From an uncultured Clostridia bacterium (GTDB taxonomy: Bacteria > Bacillota > Clostridia > Christensenellales > UBA1242), in NCBI GenBank assembly GCA_934772525.1, contig CAKVMI010000003.1, positions 62,001 through 126,000 on the forward strand: a DNA stretch of 64,000 nt, given 5' to 3'. Of the stretch, positions 53,772 through 62,701 are shown one piece after another (the first letter of the stretch is position 1; each line of letters begins with the position of its first letter). A program made the position numbers and the translations under genes. Under the pieces are notes generated by a model. That model searched no databases. It worked only from the letters and a program-made list of their open reading frames with translations, and had not been told where the DNA came from.

Positions 53772-56351
53772 CTATTTAACTATTATATCGTTATCGTCAG
53801 CGTCTATAGTCAAAGTTGTATTTGGCTTAATGTCAGCAGATAAAATTTTACGTGCAACGGCAGTTTCTACCCTATCTTGAATAAATCTTTTTAATGGTCT
53901 TGCCCCGTACGCTTCATCATATCCGTTTTTAATAATAAATTCTTTTGCTTTTGTGGTTACCTTTAGTTTAATTTGCTTTTCGGTAAGTCTTGCATTTAAT
54001 TTATCAAGCAATAAATCTACTATCTTTGTGATTTGTTCCTTTGCAAGTGGCTTGAATATAATAATATCATCTAATCTATTTAAAAATTCCGGTCTAAAAT
54101 GCTGTTTTAAAACTTGCTTAATGGTTTCACGAGTTTCATCTGTAATATCGTGATTTTTTTCAATAGATTGCATTATTACATCTGCACCAAGGTTGCTTGT
54201 TAAAATAATGATTGTATTTTTAAAGTCAACCGTTTTACCCATAGAATCGGTAATTCTACCATCGTCTAGTATTTGCAACAAAATATTAAACACATCTGGA
54301 TGAGCTTTTTCTATTTCATCAAACAAAACTACTGAATATGGTTTACGCCTAACGGCTTCGGTTAACTGACCACCTTCTTCATATCCTACATATCCTGGAG
54401 GGGCACCAATCAATCGAGACACCGAGAACTTCTCCATATATTCACTCATATCTAGTCTTACAATATTTTTCTCATCGTCGAATAATGCTTGACTAAGCGT
54501 TTTGGATAGTTCGGTTTTACCAACGCCCGTAGGTCCCAAAAATAGAAATGTTCCAAGCGGTCTATTAGGGTCTTGTATTCCAGCCCTAGAACGCAAAATT
54601 GCATCCGAAACTTTTTGAACTGCTTCATCTTGTCCAACAACTCTCTTATGCAAAATTTCTGGCAATCTTAAAATTTTCTCTCTTTCGCTTTCTTTTAAGT
54701 TGCTTACTGGTATACCCGTCCATTTTGAAACTACTAGCCTAATTTCTTCATCGGTTACCTTGCTTTGCAAAATTCCATTCTTTTCGGTTTCAACCAACGT
54801 TTCAGCTTCTTTTAATTGCTTATTTAAATCAATCAACTTTGTGTACTTTAATTCTGCAGCCTTATTTAGATCATACTCTCTTTCGGCTTTTTCAATCTCT
54901 GCATTAACCTTTGATATCTGTTCTTTTATGGTTTGAACCTTATTGATGTTATCCTTTTCTTTTTTAAGTTTAACATTCATTTCGTTAAATCTTTCTTGCA
55001 GGTCACTCAATTCTTTTTGAATTTCTGCAAGATGAGTCTTGCTAAGTTCGTCCGTTTCCTTCTTTAATGCTGTTTCTTCAATTTGAAGCTGAATCATTTT
55101 ATGCCTAATTTCATCCATTTCGGTTGGCATAGAATCTATCTCAGTTTTAACAATTGCACAAGCTTCATCCACTAAGTCTATAGCTTTATCTGGCAAAAAC
55201 CTATCTTGGATGTACCTATTAGATAGTACAGCAGCGTTAATTAGTGCACTATCGCTAATTTTTACGCCATGGAAAACCTCGTATCTTTCTTTTAGTCCAC
55301 GCAAGATTGCAATGGTGTCGGCAACCGTTGGTTCGTTTACCAAAACCGTTTGAAATCTTCTCTCTAGTGCAGGATCCTTTTCTATATACTTATGATATTC
55401 ATTTAGTGTGGTTGCACCAATACAGTGAAGTTCGCCCCTTGCAAGCATAGGCTTTAACAAATTTCCGGCATCCATAGCACCATCGGTTTTACCAGCACCA
55501 ACAATGGTATGAAGTTCATCTATAAATAGAATAATTTTACCATCACTCTTTTTAACTTCATTTAAAACCGCTTTTAGTCTTTCTTCAAACTCACCTCTAT
55601 ACTTTGCACCCGAAACCAAAGCACCCATATCTAGTGAAAAGATTGTTCTATTTTTTAGGTTTGTTGGTACATCACCTTTTACAATACGTTGAGCAAGACC
55701 TTCTACAATTGCCGTTTTACCAACACCCGCTTCACCAATTAATACTGGATTATTTTTTGTCTTTCTTGAAAGTATCATAATGGTATCACGGATTTCTCCG
55801 TCACGACCGATAACTGGGTCAATTTTATTTTTCTTCGCAAGTTCTACAAGGTCGGTACCATATTTTTTTAGTGCGTTGTATGTTCCTTCAGGACTATCTG
55901 TAGTAACCGACATATTACCACGAACGCTCGCAAGTTCTTTAATAAAAGCGTTTTTGTCTACACCATTTGCTGTGAAGAGTTCTTTAATTTCCCTTGTGCT
56001 TGAATCAAACAAACTTAAAAATAAGTGTTCAACCGAAACATATTCATCCTTCATCTGTTTTGCCATTTCGGTAGCCAAATTTAGAGTACTATTTGTTCCA
56101 TTAGATAAATACACTTCATTTAATGGACTTATCTTTGGTAATTTGTCTATTTGTTTTTGGGTATCAATTTGTAGTTTTGCTACATTGACGCCCAAACTGG
56201 TTAATATCTGATATATAATTCCGTCTTCATCTGAAACCAAACTATAAAGCAAATGCAAATCGTTAATTTCTTGGTTTCCATTATTAAGTGCCAAATCTCT
56301 AGAAGACTGCAAGCATTCGGCACTCTTTTTAGTAAATTTGTCTAAGTTCAT
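53772..56351 (-). CDS. clpB: ATP-dependent disaggregase ClpB
   Basis: An 859-residue AAA+ chaperone that with DnaK rescues protein aggregates. N-domain (about 1-145), NBD1 with Walker A GEAGVGKTAIVEG (near 200), a coiled-coil M-domain (about 400-530) and NBD2 with GPTGVGKTELSK (near 600) are all present. Length matches. AAGGAGG precedes the ATG. It has its own promoter and CIRCE operator, so heat shock via HrcA is expected. Confidence 0.97.
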   Translation of the reverse strand: MNLDKFTKKSAECLQSSRDLALNNGNQEINDLHLLYSLVSDEDGIIYQILTSLGVNVAKLQIDTQKQIDKLPKISPLNEVYLSNGTNSTLNLATEMAKQMKDEYVSVEHLFLSLFDSSTREIKELFTANGVDKNAFIKELASVRGNMSVTTDSPEGTYNALKKYGTDLVELAKKNKIDPVIGRDGEIRDTIMILSRKTKNNPVLIGEAGVGKTAIVEGLAQRIVKGDVPTNLKNRTIFSLDMGALVSGAKYRGEFEERLKAVLNEVKKSDGKIILFIDELHTIVGAGKTDGAMDAGNLLKPMLARGELHCIGATTLNEYHKYIEKDPALERRFQTVLVNEPTVADTIAILRGLKERYEVFHGVKISDSALINAAVLSNRYIQDRFLPDKAIDLVDEACAIVKTEIDSMPTEMDEIRHKMIQLQIEETALKKETDELSKTHLAEIQKELSDLQERFNEMNVKLKKEKDNINKVQTIKEQISKVNAEIEKAEREYDLNKAAELKYTKLIDLNKQLKEAETLVETEKNGILQSKVTDEEIRLVVSKWTGIPVSNLKESEREKILRLPEILHKRVVGQDEAVQKVSDAILRSRAGIQDPNRPLGTFLFLGPTGVGKTELSKTLSQALFDDEKNIVRLDMSEYMEKFSVSRLIGAPPGYVGYEEGGQLTEAVRRKPYSVVLFDEIEKAHPDVFNILLQILDDGRITDSMGKTVDFKNTIIILTSNLGADVIMQSIEKNHDITDETRETIKQVLKQHFRPEFLNRLDDIIIFKPLAKEQITKIVDLLLDKLNARLTEKQIKLKVTTKAKEFIIKNGYDEAYGARPLKRFIQDRVETAVARKILSADIKPNTTLTIDADDNDIIVK

Positions 56352-56380
56352 ATATTCCTTACCTCCTTTTACCGCCCGAT

Positions 56381-56409
56381 ATTATAGCACCTCAAATTAG
56401 CACTGTCAA
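56381..56409 (-). promoter_or_regulatory. clpB promoter
   Basis: On the minus strand TTGACA (56404-56409), exact 17-base spacer and TATAAT (56381-56386). The -35 box lies inside the CIRCE spacer, so HrcA binding would block it. Confidence 0.85.
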
Positions 56410-56423
56410 GTGGAGAGTGCCAA
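56397..56423. promoter_or_regulatory. CIRCE operator (HrcA)
   Basis: TTAGCACTG, nine bases, GAGTGCCAA: one mismatch in each arm to the CIRCE consensus TTAGCACTC-N9-GAGTGCTAA. It is the binding site of the heat-shock repressor HrcA. Confidence 0.88.
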
Positions 56424-56527
56424 TTTTTTGAAATTTTTATAATATTTTTTGTAATTTAATCTTTGACGCTTTTTGGTTTATTAAACCAAAGAGAAGAAAA
56501 CAAAATTAACTTTCTTCCCCTTAATTT

Positions 56528-57559
56528 TTACCATTTATTTACTACTTTTTCAAAAAATGCTAAATAATTTTTTAGTGCCAACATTTCGCCATTTTCTAAC
56601 CTTATAGTGCCATCAAGCAACCCAAAAACTTGGTGTTGGTTGGATGAAATTATTAAAATATCCGAATTTGCATGACGGTCAATAATTGGCGAGAACTTGA
56701 GATTTACTCTACCATCATCGGATACTATCCTCCATTTATTCAAGTAATCTTCCTTGCCGTTTTTCATTGGAATATCGAAATGTACATTTTCAAGTTTTTG
56801 AGCAATACCGTCTACAAAAATCATATTCTCAGTTGCTGAACTAGTATCGCCAAAGCCGTAACCAAAATTAAAGCCAAACTCTCTGCCATCAATGGTTCCA
56901 GCACCTGCACCCCAGAACCACGTATTTTTATAAGTCCAAACTCCTCTACCCCAATCTAAAATTGCACGAGTATTAGATTTTTCAAAATTGTACTTTTTAT
57001 CCCCAATACTAACCATTCCGCTAGCTTTAAAACCTACAATTTTTTGATTATAGTAAAATGCCTTTTTATTTTCTTTAAAGGGCGTAACAATTACCATAGA
57101 GTCCTCTGGTTCTTCTGTCAATTCTAAACTAACATTAATATCTTTGCCGTCTTTGAAATTCTTTAAGTACACTAATAGTTTTCGAGTTTTCCCATCATTT
57201 AAAAATTGAAAAGAATAATTTTTTGATTTAGATTCTACATTTCCGACCTTGCTAGTACTTGGGAAATTTGTCTTTCCTTTGGTCATAAATTTCATAGGAG
57301 ATTTGGTAACTTCCGTTTTATTTTTAAAATCCAAAAAGGTTACCGAATTTAAACCCATATAAGAATTATCATCAATAGTTAGTGCCACGCCATAATCTTC
57401 GTTGTACACCAAATAATAATCCCACTCTTTTATTCTTAAACTATTTGCCTTAATTTTAGAGCGGTCATATCTTTTTATTAAACTTTTTGCATAGCCCGCT
57501 TCTACAAGTTCACCATTTTCATTTAATAAATCGCCCGCTAGTTTAATTTCTCTTTGCAT
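56528..57559 (-). CDS. DUF2804 family protein
   Basis: A 343-residue soluble protein. The start is ATG 57559 with GGAG 8 bases before; the ATG two codons upstream is too close to it. Family features are LDWGRGVWTYKNTWFWGAGAG (near 212), FGFNFGYGFGDTSSATENM and DRHANSDILI. Beta-rich, possibly lipocalin-like. Function is unknown. It lies between clpB and the divergent DUF421 gene. Confidence 0.8.
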   Translation of the reverse strand: MQREIKLAGDLLNENGELVEAGYAKSLIKRYDRSKIKANSLRIKEWDYYLVYNEDYGVALTIDDNSYMGLNSVTFLDFKNKTEVTKSPMKFMTKGKTNFPSTSKVGNVESKSKNYSFQFLNDGKTRKLLVYLKNFKDGKDINVSLELTEEPEDSMVIVTPFKENKKAFYYNQKIVGFKASGMVSIGDKKYNFEKSNTRAILDWGRGVWTYKNTWFWGAGAGTIDGREFGFNFGYGFGDTSSATENMIFVDGIAQKLENVHFDIPMKNGKEDYLNKWRIVSDDGRVNLKFSPIIDRHANSDILIISSNQHQVFGLLDGTIRLENGEMLALKNYLAFFEKVVNKW

Positions 57560-57719
57560 ACACATTTCTCCTTTTTGTTATATTTTATCATATTTAACTC
57601 TTTTAACTTAATAAAAACTATCATTTTTAAAAATTGTATAATTTTTATTAGCAAAAATTAAGCAACTTTGAATATCAAAAGAGTTTTGGGCAACAATTTA
57701 CTAAAAAGGAGATAATTTT

Positions 57720-58418
57720 ATGTGGGGAATGAACGAAATTTTATATTTATGCTTGGTTGCCGTAATTAGTGTAGTTGTATTATTTATAATTGCAAAAATT
57801 TTAGGCAAAAAGCAAATTGCACAGCTTGAATTTATAGACTACGTGTTAGGTATTAGCATTGGCTCTATTGCAGCGGAAATGGCAACCGATCTAGGCGAAA
57901 AGCCATTTTATTATTACATTATTGCTATGGCAATATATCTTGTATTAGATTACATTATAAATATTGTAGGAAGACTAAACCCATCATTGAAGCACTTTTT
58001 TAAGGGTAAACCAATAACTATCATTTATGACGGCAAACTTGTGTACAAAAACATAAAAAAGAGTAAAATTGATGTTAATGATGTAATTGCACTTGCAAGG
58101 GTACAAGGCTATTTTGATTTATCAGATATAGCTTACGGCGTTTTTGAGAACAACGGCGAACTAAGCATAATGCCAAAATCTAATCAAAAACCTACCGTTG
58201 CTGAAGACATAAAACTAAACCTGCCACCAGCAAGCCTACCCTACTATATGGTAATAGACGGCAGAATTAGTTACTCGTCTTTAACCGAATTAAAAAAGGA
58301 TACAAACTGGTTGTATATCAAACTCAATGTAAAAACCAAAGCCGAACTTGAAAATATTTTACTTGCAATTTATGACGACCAGAGAGACACCATGGATATT
58401 TCAACAAAAGATGACTAA
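57720..58418 (+). CDS. DUF421 (YetF-like) membrane protein
   Basis: A 232-residue protein with three N-terminal helices (about 7-28, 42-58, 64-85) and a soluble domain with QIAQLEFIDYVLGISIGS and DVNDVIALARVQGYFDLSD. YetF-type proteins occur in spores and vegetative cells of Firmicutes; function is unclear. AAGGAG precedes the ATG. It is divergent from DUF2804. Confidence 0.85.
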   Translation: MWGMNEILYLCLVAVISVVVLFIIAKILGKKQIAQLEFIDYVLGISIGSIAAEMATDLGEKPFYYYIIAMAIYLVLDYIINIVGRLNPSLKHFFKGKPITIIYDGKLVYKNIKKSKIDVNDVIALARVQGYFDLSDIAYGVFENNGELSIMPKSNQKPTVAEDIKLNLPPASLPYYMVIDGRISYSSLTELKKDTNWLYIKLNVKTKAELENILLAIYDDQRDTMDISTKDD

Positions 58419-58420
58419 AG

Positions 58421-58455
58421 CAAAACCCCAAAGTTAAACTTTGGGGCTATTTTTA
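58421..58455. terminator. Terminator after the DUF421 gene
   Basis: CCCCAAAGTT (58426-58435) pairs with AACTTTGGGG (58437-58446) and is followed by CTATTTTTATTT. Confidence 0.82.
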
Positions 58456-58503
58456 TTTAAACCACTTTTAACAAACTTTTTAAAAGTTGTTAAAAACTAT
58501 ATT

Positions 58504-59931
58504 TTAATTTTCGCTCAAATTATCAAGCGACTGTTTAATTTCCTTTATTTCGGCTTCGTTTCCGTATTTTTCAACGCTCATCTTATTTTTAACGCCATGC
58601 TTTAAGCAACCTGCACCATTAATGCAACCGCCTTCACAAACCATACCTTCTATGAAGTTACCACCCAGGCATTTGTTTTTAGCCTTTAAAAGTGCGGTTT
58701 TGCAATTTTGTATACCATCGGCAACTACTGGATTAAATTCAGCATTTATTCCAAATTCTTGTATTGCTTGAATTACAGCTTTGGTTACCCCGCCACTTCC
58801 AGCAAAAATTCTTCCAAAGTACGAAGCACCTTCTAGTTTTGTTTCTTCTAATGTAACAAGGTCAATATCCAAACTATCAATAAGTGCTTGCAACTCTTCA
58901 AAAGTTAAAACTGTATCTACAAAGTCTTTTACCCTTTCGTCATTGCATTCAAGTTTTTTTGCAGTACATGGTCCAATAAACACAACTTTGCATGTTGGGT
59001 CTTGTTGCTTTAAATATTTCCCTAGTATTGCCATAGGAGATAAAGTTGTACTAATATCTTGAGCAAGCTCTGGGAATTGTGTCTTAATATATTTAACAAA
59101 AGCCGGACAACACGATGTTGTCATAAACTCTTTATGTGTAAATTCGGTTGCTTCTTCCTTCGCGGTCATATCTGCACCGAGTGCTACTTCTACAACCGAA
59201 GAGAAGCCAATCTTTTCAATACCCGTAACAACTTGTCCTAGTTTTGCATAATCGAACTGACTTGCAATACTAGGAGCAACTATTGCATACACTTTATAAT
59301 TTTTTCCGTTGTTACTTCCCTTAATTAGGTTTATAGCTTCCAAAATATACGACTTATCACTAATAGCCCCAAAAGGACACATATATACACAAGCTCCGCA
59401 CGAAATACATTTATCGTTATTAACCTTAGCAGACTTATCTTCATTCATTGAAATCGCCCCAACCTTACAAGCAGACTGGCAAGGACGCTTGTAGTTAATA
59501 ATTGATGAATACGGGCAAGACTTAGAGCAGAGTCCACATTCCACACATTTTGTTTTATCTATATGGGCGTGTTGCTTTTCGTCTAAATAAATTGCGTTTC
59601 TAGGGCAAACTTCCATACATCTATGAGCCAAACACCCTCTACATGCATCGGTTACTTCGTATCCACCAGACGGACAATCGTCACACGCTATATCTATAAC
59701 TTCAATAATATTAGGATTAGACTTATCGCCACCCATAGCAAGCTTTACTCTTTCTCCCAAAATTGCACGTTCTTTATAAACACAACATCTCATAGTTGGT
59801 ATTTTACCCGGAACTATGATTTGCGGAATATCAATAACTTCGTCTAGTTTATCATTCCAAGCCTTTCTTGCAACTTCCTTTAAAACCGAGTATTTTAAAA
59901 ATTGTATTTTGGTATCAAATCTATTATCCAT
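58504..59931 (-). CDS. Monomeric [FeFe] hydrogenase-like protein
   Basis: A 475-residue iron-sulfur enzyme. Ferredoxin-type Cys clusters are at about 83-110, 129-151 and 174-185 (CVECGLCSKSCP, CISCGACVYMCP). The H-cluster motifs follow: TSCCPAF (C274, C275), GPCTAKKLE (C322) and EGMVCEGGCINGAG (C432, C436). Compared with the common A-type, PAF replaces PGW and PCTAKK replaces MPCTAKK, so a group B or C enzyme is likely. It would reversibly reduce protons. AGGAG precedes the ATG. No maturation genes (hydEFG) are in the window. Confidence 0.88.
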   Translation of the reverse strand: MDNRFDTKIQFLKYSVLKEVARKAWNDKLDEVIDIPQIIVPGKIPTMRCCVYKERAILGERVKLAMGGDKSNPNIIEVIDIACDDCPSGGYEVTDACRGCLAHRCMEVCPRNAIYLDEKQHAHIDKTKCVECGLCSKSCPYSSIINYKRPCQSACKVGAISMNEDKSAKVNNDKCISCGACVYMCPFGAISDKSYILEAINLIKGSNNGKNYKVYAIVAPSIASQFDYAKLGQVVTGIEKIGFSSVVEVALGADMTAKEEATEFTHKEFMTTSCCPAFVKYIKTQFPELAQDISTTLSPMAILGKYLKQQDPTCKVVFIGPCTAKKLECNDERVKDFVDTVLTFEELQALIDSLDIDLVTLEETKLEGASYFGRIFAGSGGVTKAVIQAIQEFGINAEFNPVVADGIQNCKTALLKAKNKCLGGNFIEGMVCEGGCINGAGCLKHGVKNKMSVEKYGNEAEIKEIKQSLDNLSEN

Positions 59932-60212
59932 AACTTTCTCCTAGTATTTAACTATATTAGTTTAGAATAAACCACCTATAATGTCAAATAAAATTTTAAA
60001 ACAATTTTACCAAAATTACTTAAACCCACCCTTCTAAACTTAGTACGTTTTTTAAATTAAATCTTTATTAAAAAATAATAGACTTGAATTACCAACGAAG
60101 TGTCAAAACTCTAGGAAAACGCAAATCATTGCCCCATTATATACAACCATAAACATTAATTATGATACGCCAACAATCTATAAATACTATTTATCATTAA
60201 AAATAACAATAA
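59932..60212. other. Intergenic stretch
   Basis: About 280 bases, A+T-rich, without ORF, tRNA or strong hairpin. Probably the hydrogenase promoter region at its left end. Nothing else is seen. Confidence 0.35.
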
Positions 60213-60247
60213 CAAAAAAACAAACTCAAAATGAGTTTGCTTTTTTT
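60213..60247. terminator. Bidirectional terminator
   Basis: CAAACTCA (60221-60228) pairs with TGAGTTTG (60232-60239) with A and T runs on both sides. It ends the gene at 60346-60807 on the minus strand. Confidence 0.78.
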
Positions 60248-60345
60248 GCATGTTGTTGGATAATTATATTTACCAGTCTCATAAAAAAACTTAGTTTTAA
60301 AAACTTTAATGTATATTTTTAAACTAAATTAATCAAATCAGTACG

Positions 60346-60807
60346 CTATTTGCGATTTTGTTTGCCTTCACGATTTAATTCCTCTAAATTGTCAGTATTG
60401 TATAATTTTTTAAGATTATTCATGAAAAAATCTTGTTTTTGATTTAACCCATCTATCATGCAATCAATCTTGTATGCGTCCAATTTATTTGATAATGATT
60501 TAGAATAATCTTTTAAAATTTTAATGCATTGGCTAGGAAAAAGCGGATATAATACTTCAGCCACAGCTGAAGAGACTACAATTTCATTATAGTTAAGTAG
60601 TTTTATTAATTGAGATATTCCTTCTTCCGATTTTAATAATGCCTTTGTTGCTCTGCATTTTTGTAATGCCACTTTTTTTGCTTTATTGTAACTGTGTTCC
60701 TCGTTGTTTATTATTCTATCTGTTGCTTCGTACTCGGCTAAAAATTTGGAATTATTAATAAATATTTCTATCAACTCACTTATATTTTTCTTTGTCTCTA
60801 AAGCCAT
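60346..60807 (-). CDS. Small HEAT-like (DUF2019-type) protein
   Basis: A 153-residue helical protein. Helix pairs like QLIKLLNYNEIVVSSAVAEV and LYPLFPSQCIKILKDYSKS recall DUF2019 HEAT-like proteins. AGGGGA precedes the ATG. It lies directly after a pyrophosphatase-like fragment. Function unknown. Confidence 0.6.
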   Translation of the reverse strand: MALETKKNISELIEIFINNSKFLAEYEATDRIINNEEHSYNKAKKVALQKCRATKALLKSEEGISQLIKLLNYNEIVVSSAVAEVLYPLFPSQCIKILKDYSKSLSNKLDAYKIDCMIDGLNQKQDFFMNNLKKLYNTDNLEELNREGKQNRK

Positions 60808-60838
60808 ATAATATTCCCCTAATGTTCTACGGATGTTT

Positions 60839-60910
60839 TTAGCACTTCCAATTCCTTAACGGTCTATCCATTTTCACTTTTACTATTTGAACTAAATAAT
60901 CTTTGTTCAT
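60839..60910 (-). pseudogene. N-terminal stub of a pyrophosphatase-like gene
   Basis: ATG 60910, with GGAG 7 bases upstream, opens a 23-residue frame: MNKDYLVQIVKVKMDRPLRN, WKC, stop. MNxYLGKxVKVxxDRPLGSKHP is the start of small inorganic-pyrophosphatase-like proteins. KHP follows right after the stop in frame, so small indels broke the gene and the rest is gone. Alternatively it is a translated leader for the HEAT-like gene. Confidence 0.55.
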
Positions 60911-60974
60911 ACACTTCTCCACATTTAGAAGTTTTTCACTTATTAGAATAATGTTTTTTCGTATAAAAAGCAAT

Positions 60975-61012
60975 TAAAAAAGACTTTGAATTAAAATTTT
61001 CAAAGTCTTTTA
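60975..61012 (-). terminator. Terminator beyond the stomatin gene
   Basis: AAAGACTTTGAA (60979-60990) pairs with TTCAAAGTCTTT (60999-61010), with a T run on the minus strand. It lies 210 bases past the stomatin stop. Confidence 0.78.
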
Positions 61013-61046
61013 TTTAGTTTATTTTAATTTTATGTTAGTTGCTTTC

Positions 61047-61161
61047 AAATTAATGTGAGTTTATTTCAGATTAATATGAGTTTGTTTTAAATTAGTGCTG
61101 GTTTATCACAACTTAATATAAGATTATCACAGATTAATGTGACTTTCTTTTAAATTAATAT
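61047..61161. repeat. 21-bp tandem repeat, 5.5 copies
   Basis: Five consecutive 21-base units and a half unit start at 61047, 61068, 61089, 61110, 61131 and 61152. Each begins AAATTAATGTG or AGATTAATATG with a TTTATTTC or TTATCAC tail. The units have diverged at several positions but length is exact. Stops occur in all frames tested, so it is not coding. It lies between the stomatin stop codon and its terminator. Confidence 0.85.
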
Positions 61162-61221
61162 CAAAAACAACTAAGTTAGGTTAATAAAATATTTTCATAT
61201 ATTTATTCAAATTCGTTTAAA

Positions 61222-62163
61222 TTAGTCCTTTTTGGTGTCTTTTAGGGTTTCTTTCATAGTAGAAAGTAGTCCTGTAACATTTGCAAGTTCGGTAGGAACA
61301 ATAAGCTTTGAACTTGGGCTAGATGCAAGTTCTTTTAAAGTATCGAAACCTTGCATTGTAACATATGCAGTATTTGGGTTTGCTTCATTAATCTTTTTAA
61401 TTGCTTCCGCTCTACCTTGGGCTTCAGTTTCTAGACTAATTCTAGCGGCTTCGGCTTTTAGTATTGCAGATTGCTTTTCAGCTTCCGCTCTTAATATTGC
61501 AGATTCTTTTTCAGCTTCGGCTTTTAAAATAACTGCTTGCTTTTCGCCTTCGCTAACCAAAATGGTACTTTTCTTTTCGCCTTCCGCTCTTAAAATTGAT
61601 TCACGTCTTTCACGTTCGGCTCTCATTTGCTTTTCCATGGCTTCTCTAATATCTTTTGGAGGAAGAATGTTTTTCAATTCTACTCTATTAATTTTTATTC
61701 CCCATGGGTCGGTTGCTTCATCTAGTATGGAACGCATTTTAGAATTTACTATTTCACGACTTGTCAAAGTTTGGTCTAGTTCTAGTTCACCTACAATATT
61801 ACGTAAAGTTGTGGCGGTTAAATTTTCAATTGCTTGACGTGGTCTTTCTACACCATAGCAGTATAGTTTTGGGTCGGTAATTTGGAAGTACACTACGGTA
61901 TCTATTTGCATAGTTACATTATCTTTTGTGATAACAGGTTGTGGTGGGAAGTCTGCAATTTGTTCCTTTAAACTAATTACTGGACCCGCCATTCTATCTA
62001 TAAATGGTGTAATTAAATGCACACCTGTTTCTAAAGTTTTATGATATTTACCAAGTCTTTCTATTACTATTGCACTACTTTGACGAACAACTTTTACGCT
62101 AAACGCCAATATTAAAAGTGCTACAACTATTAATACTATTAATACAATTACTGCTGTACTCAT
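61222..62163 (-). CDS. SPFH/stomatin-like membrane protein (paraslipin)
   Basis: A 313-residue protein. An N-terminal helix (IVLIVLIVVALLILAFSVKVV) anchors it; the SPFH domain follows with IVIERLGKYHKTLETGVHLI and FPPQPVITKDNVTMQID. A long Ala/Glu-rich coiled coil (about 190-260) with a repeated KAEAEK unit forms the oligomer. It organises membrane microdomains. Its start overlaps the nfeD stop (TAATG) and the two proteins normally pair. Confidence 0.93.
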   Translation of the reverse strand: MSTAVIVLIVLIVVALLILAFSVKVVRQSSAIVIERLGKYHKTLETGVHLITPFIDRMAGPVISLKEQIADFPPQPVITKDNVTMQIDTVVYFQITDPKLYCYGVERPRQAIENLTATTLRNIVGELELDQTLTSREIVNSKMRSILDEATDPWGIKINRVELKNILPPKDIREAMEKQMRAERERRESILRAEGEKKSTILVSEGEKQAVILKAEAEKESAILRAEAEKQSAILKAEAARISLETEAQGRAEAIKKINEANPNTAYVTMQGFDTLKELASSPSSKLIVPTELANVTGLLSTMKETLKDTKKD

Positions 62164-62627
62164 TATTTAATTTCCTCCTTTTCTTCCATAATCTTCTCTG
62201 GTTTTACAACGTATTTATTTCCTTTTTGTGCGATGATTTTTACAAGTGTTCCCGCCTTTATTTCGGTATCTTCCTTTTCGCCTATTGCTGTCCACTCTAT
62301 TCCGTTAACTTTGATTAAACCTTTATGGGTTTCGCTAATAGGCTCTAATAATTCCGTTGTAGAACCAATTGTTAGTTCTTTGCTTGTAATTTTGTGGTTG
62401 TCGTCTTTTTGTAATAGCTTTAGTGATACCTTTCTAAGCCCTAAAATGCACGCTAATGAGATAATGCCAAACACTATCCACTGACTTTCAACGCTAGCTC
62501 CACAAGCGGACATTATTAGTGCAACAAAGCCACCAAATGCAAACCAGATTGACACAAGTTCTAGCGTTATGAATTCTAGCACCAACGCAACAACTACTAT
62601 TCCAAGCCAAATCCAAATCCAGTTCAT
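62163..62627 (-). CDS. NfeD-like membrane protein
   Basis: A 154-residue protein with about four helices (residues 4-65), then a C-terminal OB fold (about 95-145: LIKVNGIEWTAIGEKEDTEI, IIAQKGNKYVVKP). It is the usual partner of SPFH paraslipins. AAGGAG precedes the ATG. The pair is an operon. Confidence 0.92.
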   Translation of the reverse strand: MNWIWIWLGIVVVALVLEFITLELVSIWFAFGGFVALIMSACGASVESQWIVFGIISLACILGLRKVSLKLLQKDDNHKITSKELTIGSTTELLEPISETHKGLIKVNGIEWTAIGEKEDTEIKAGTLVKIIAQKGNKYVVKPEKIMEEKEEIK

Positions 62628-62701
62628 CCATTTTCTCCTTATTTTTAATGTACTAAAATTATATCATATACAATAAGTTTATTCAACAACATTTTGACTT
62701 A

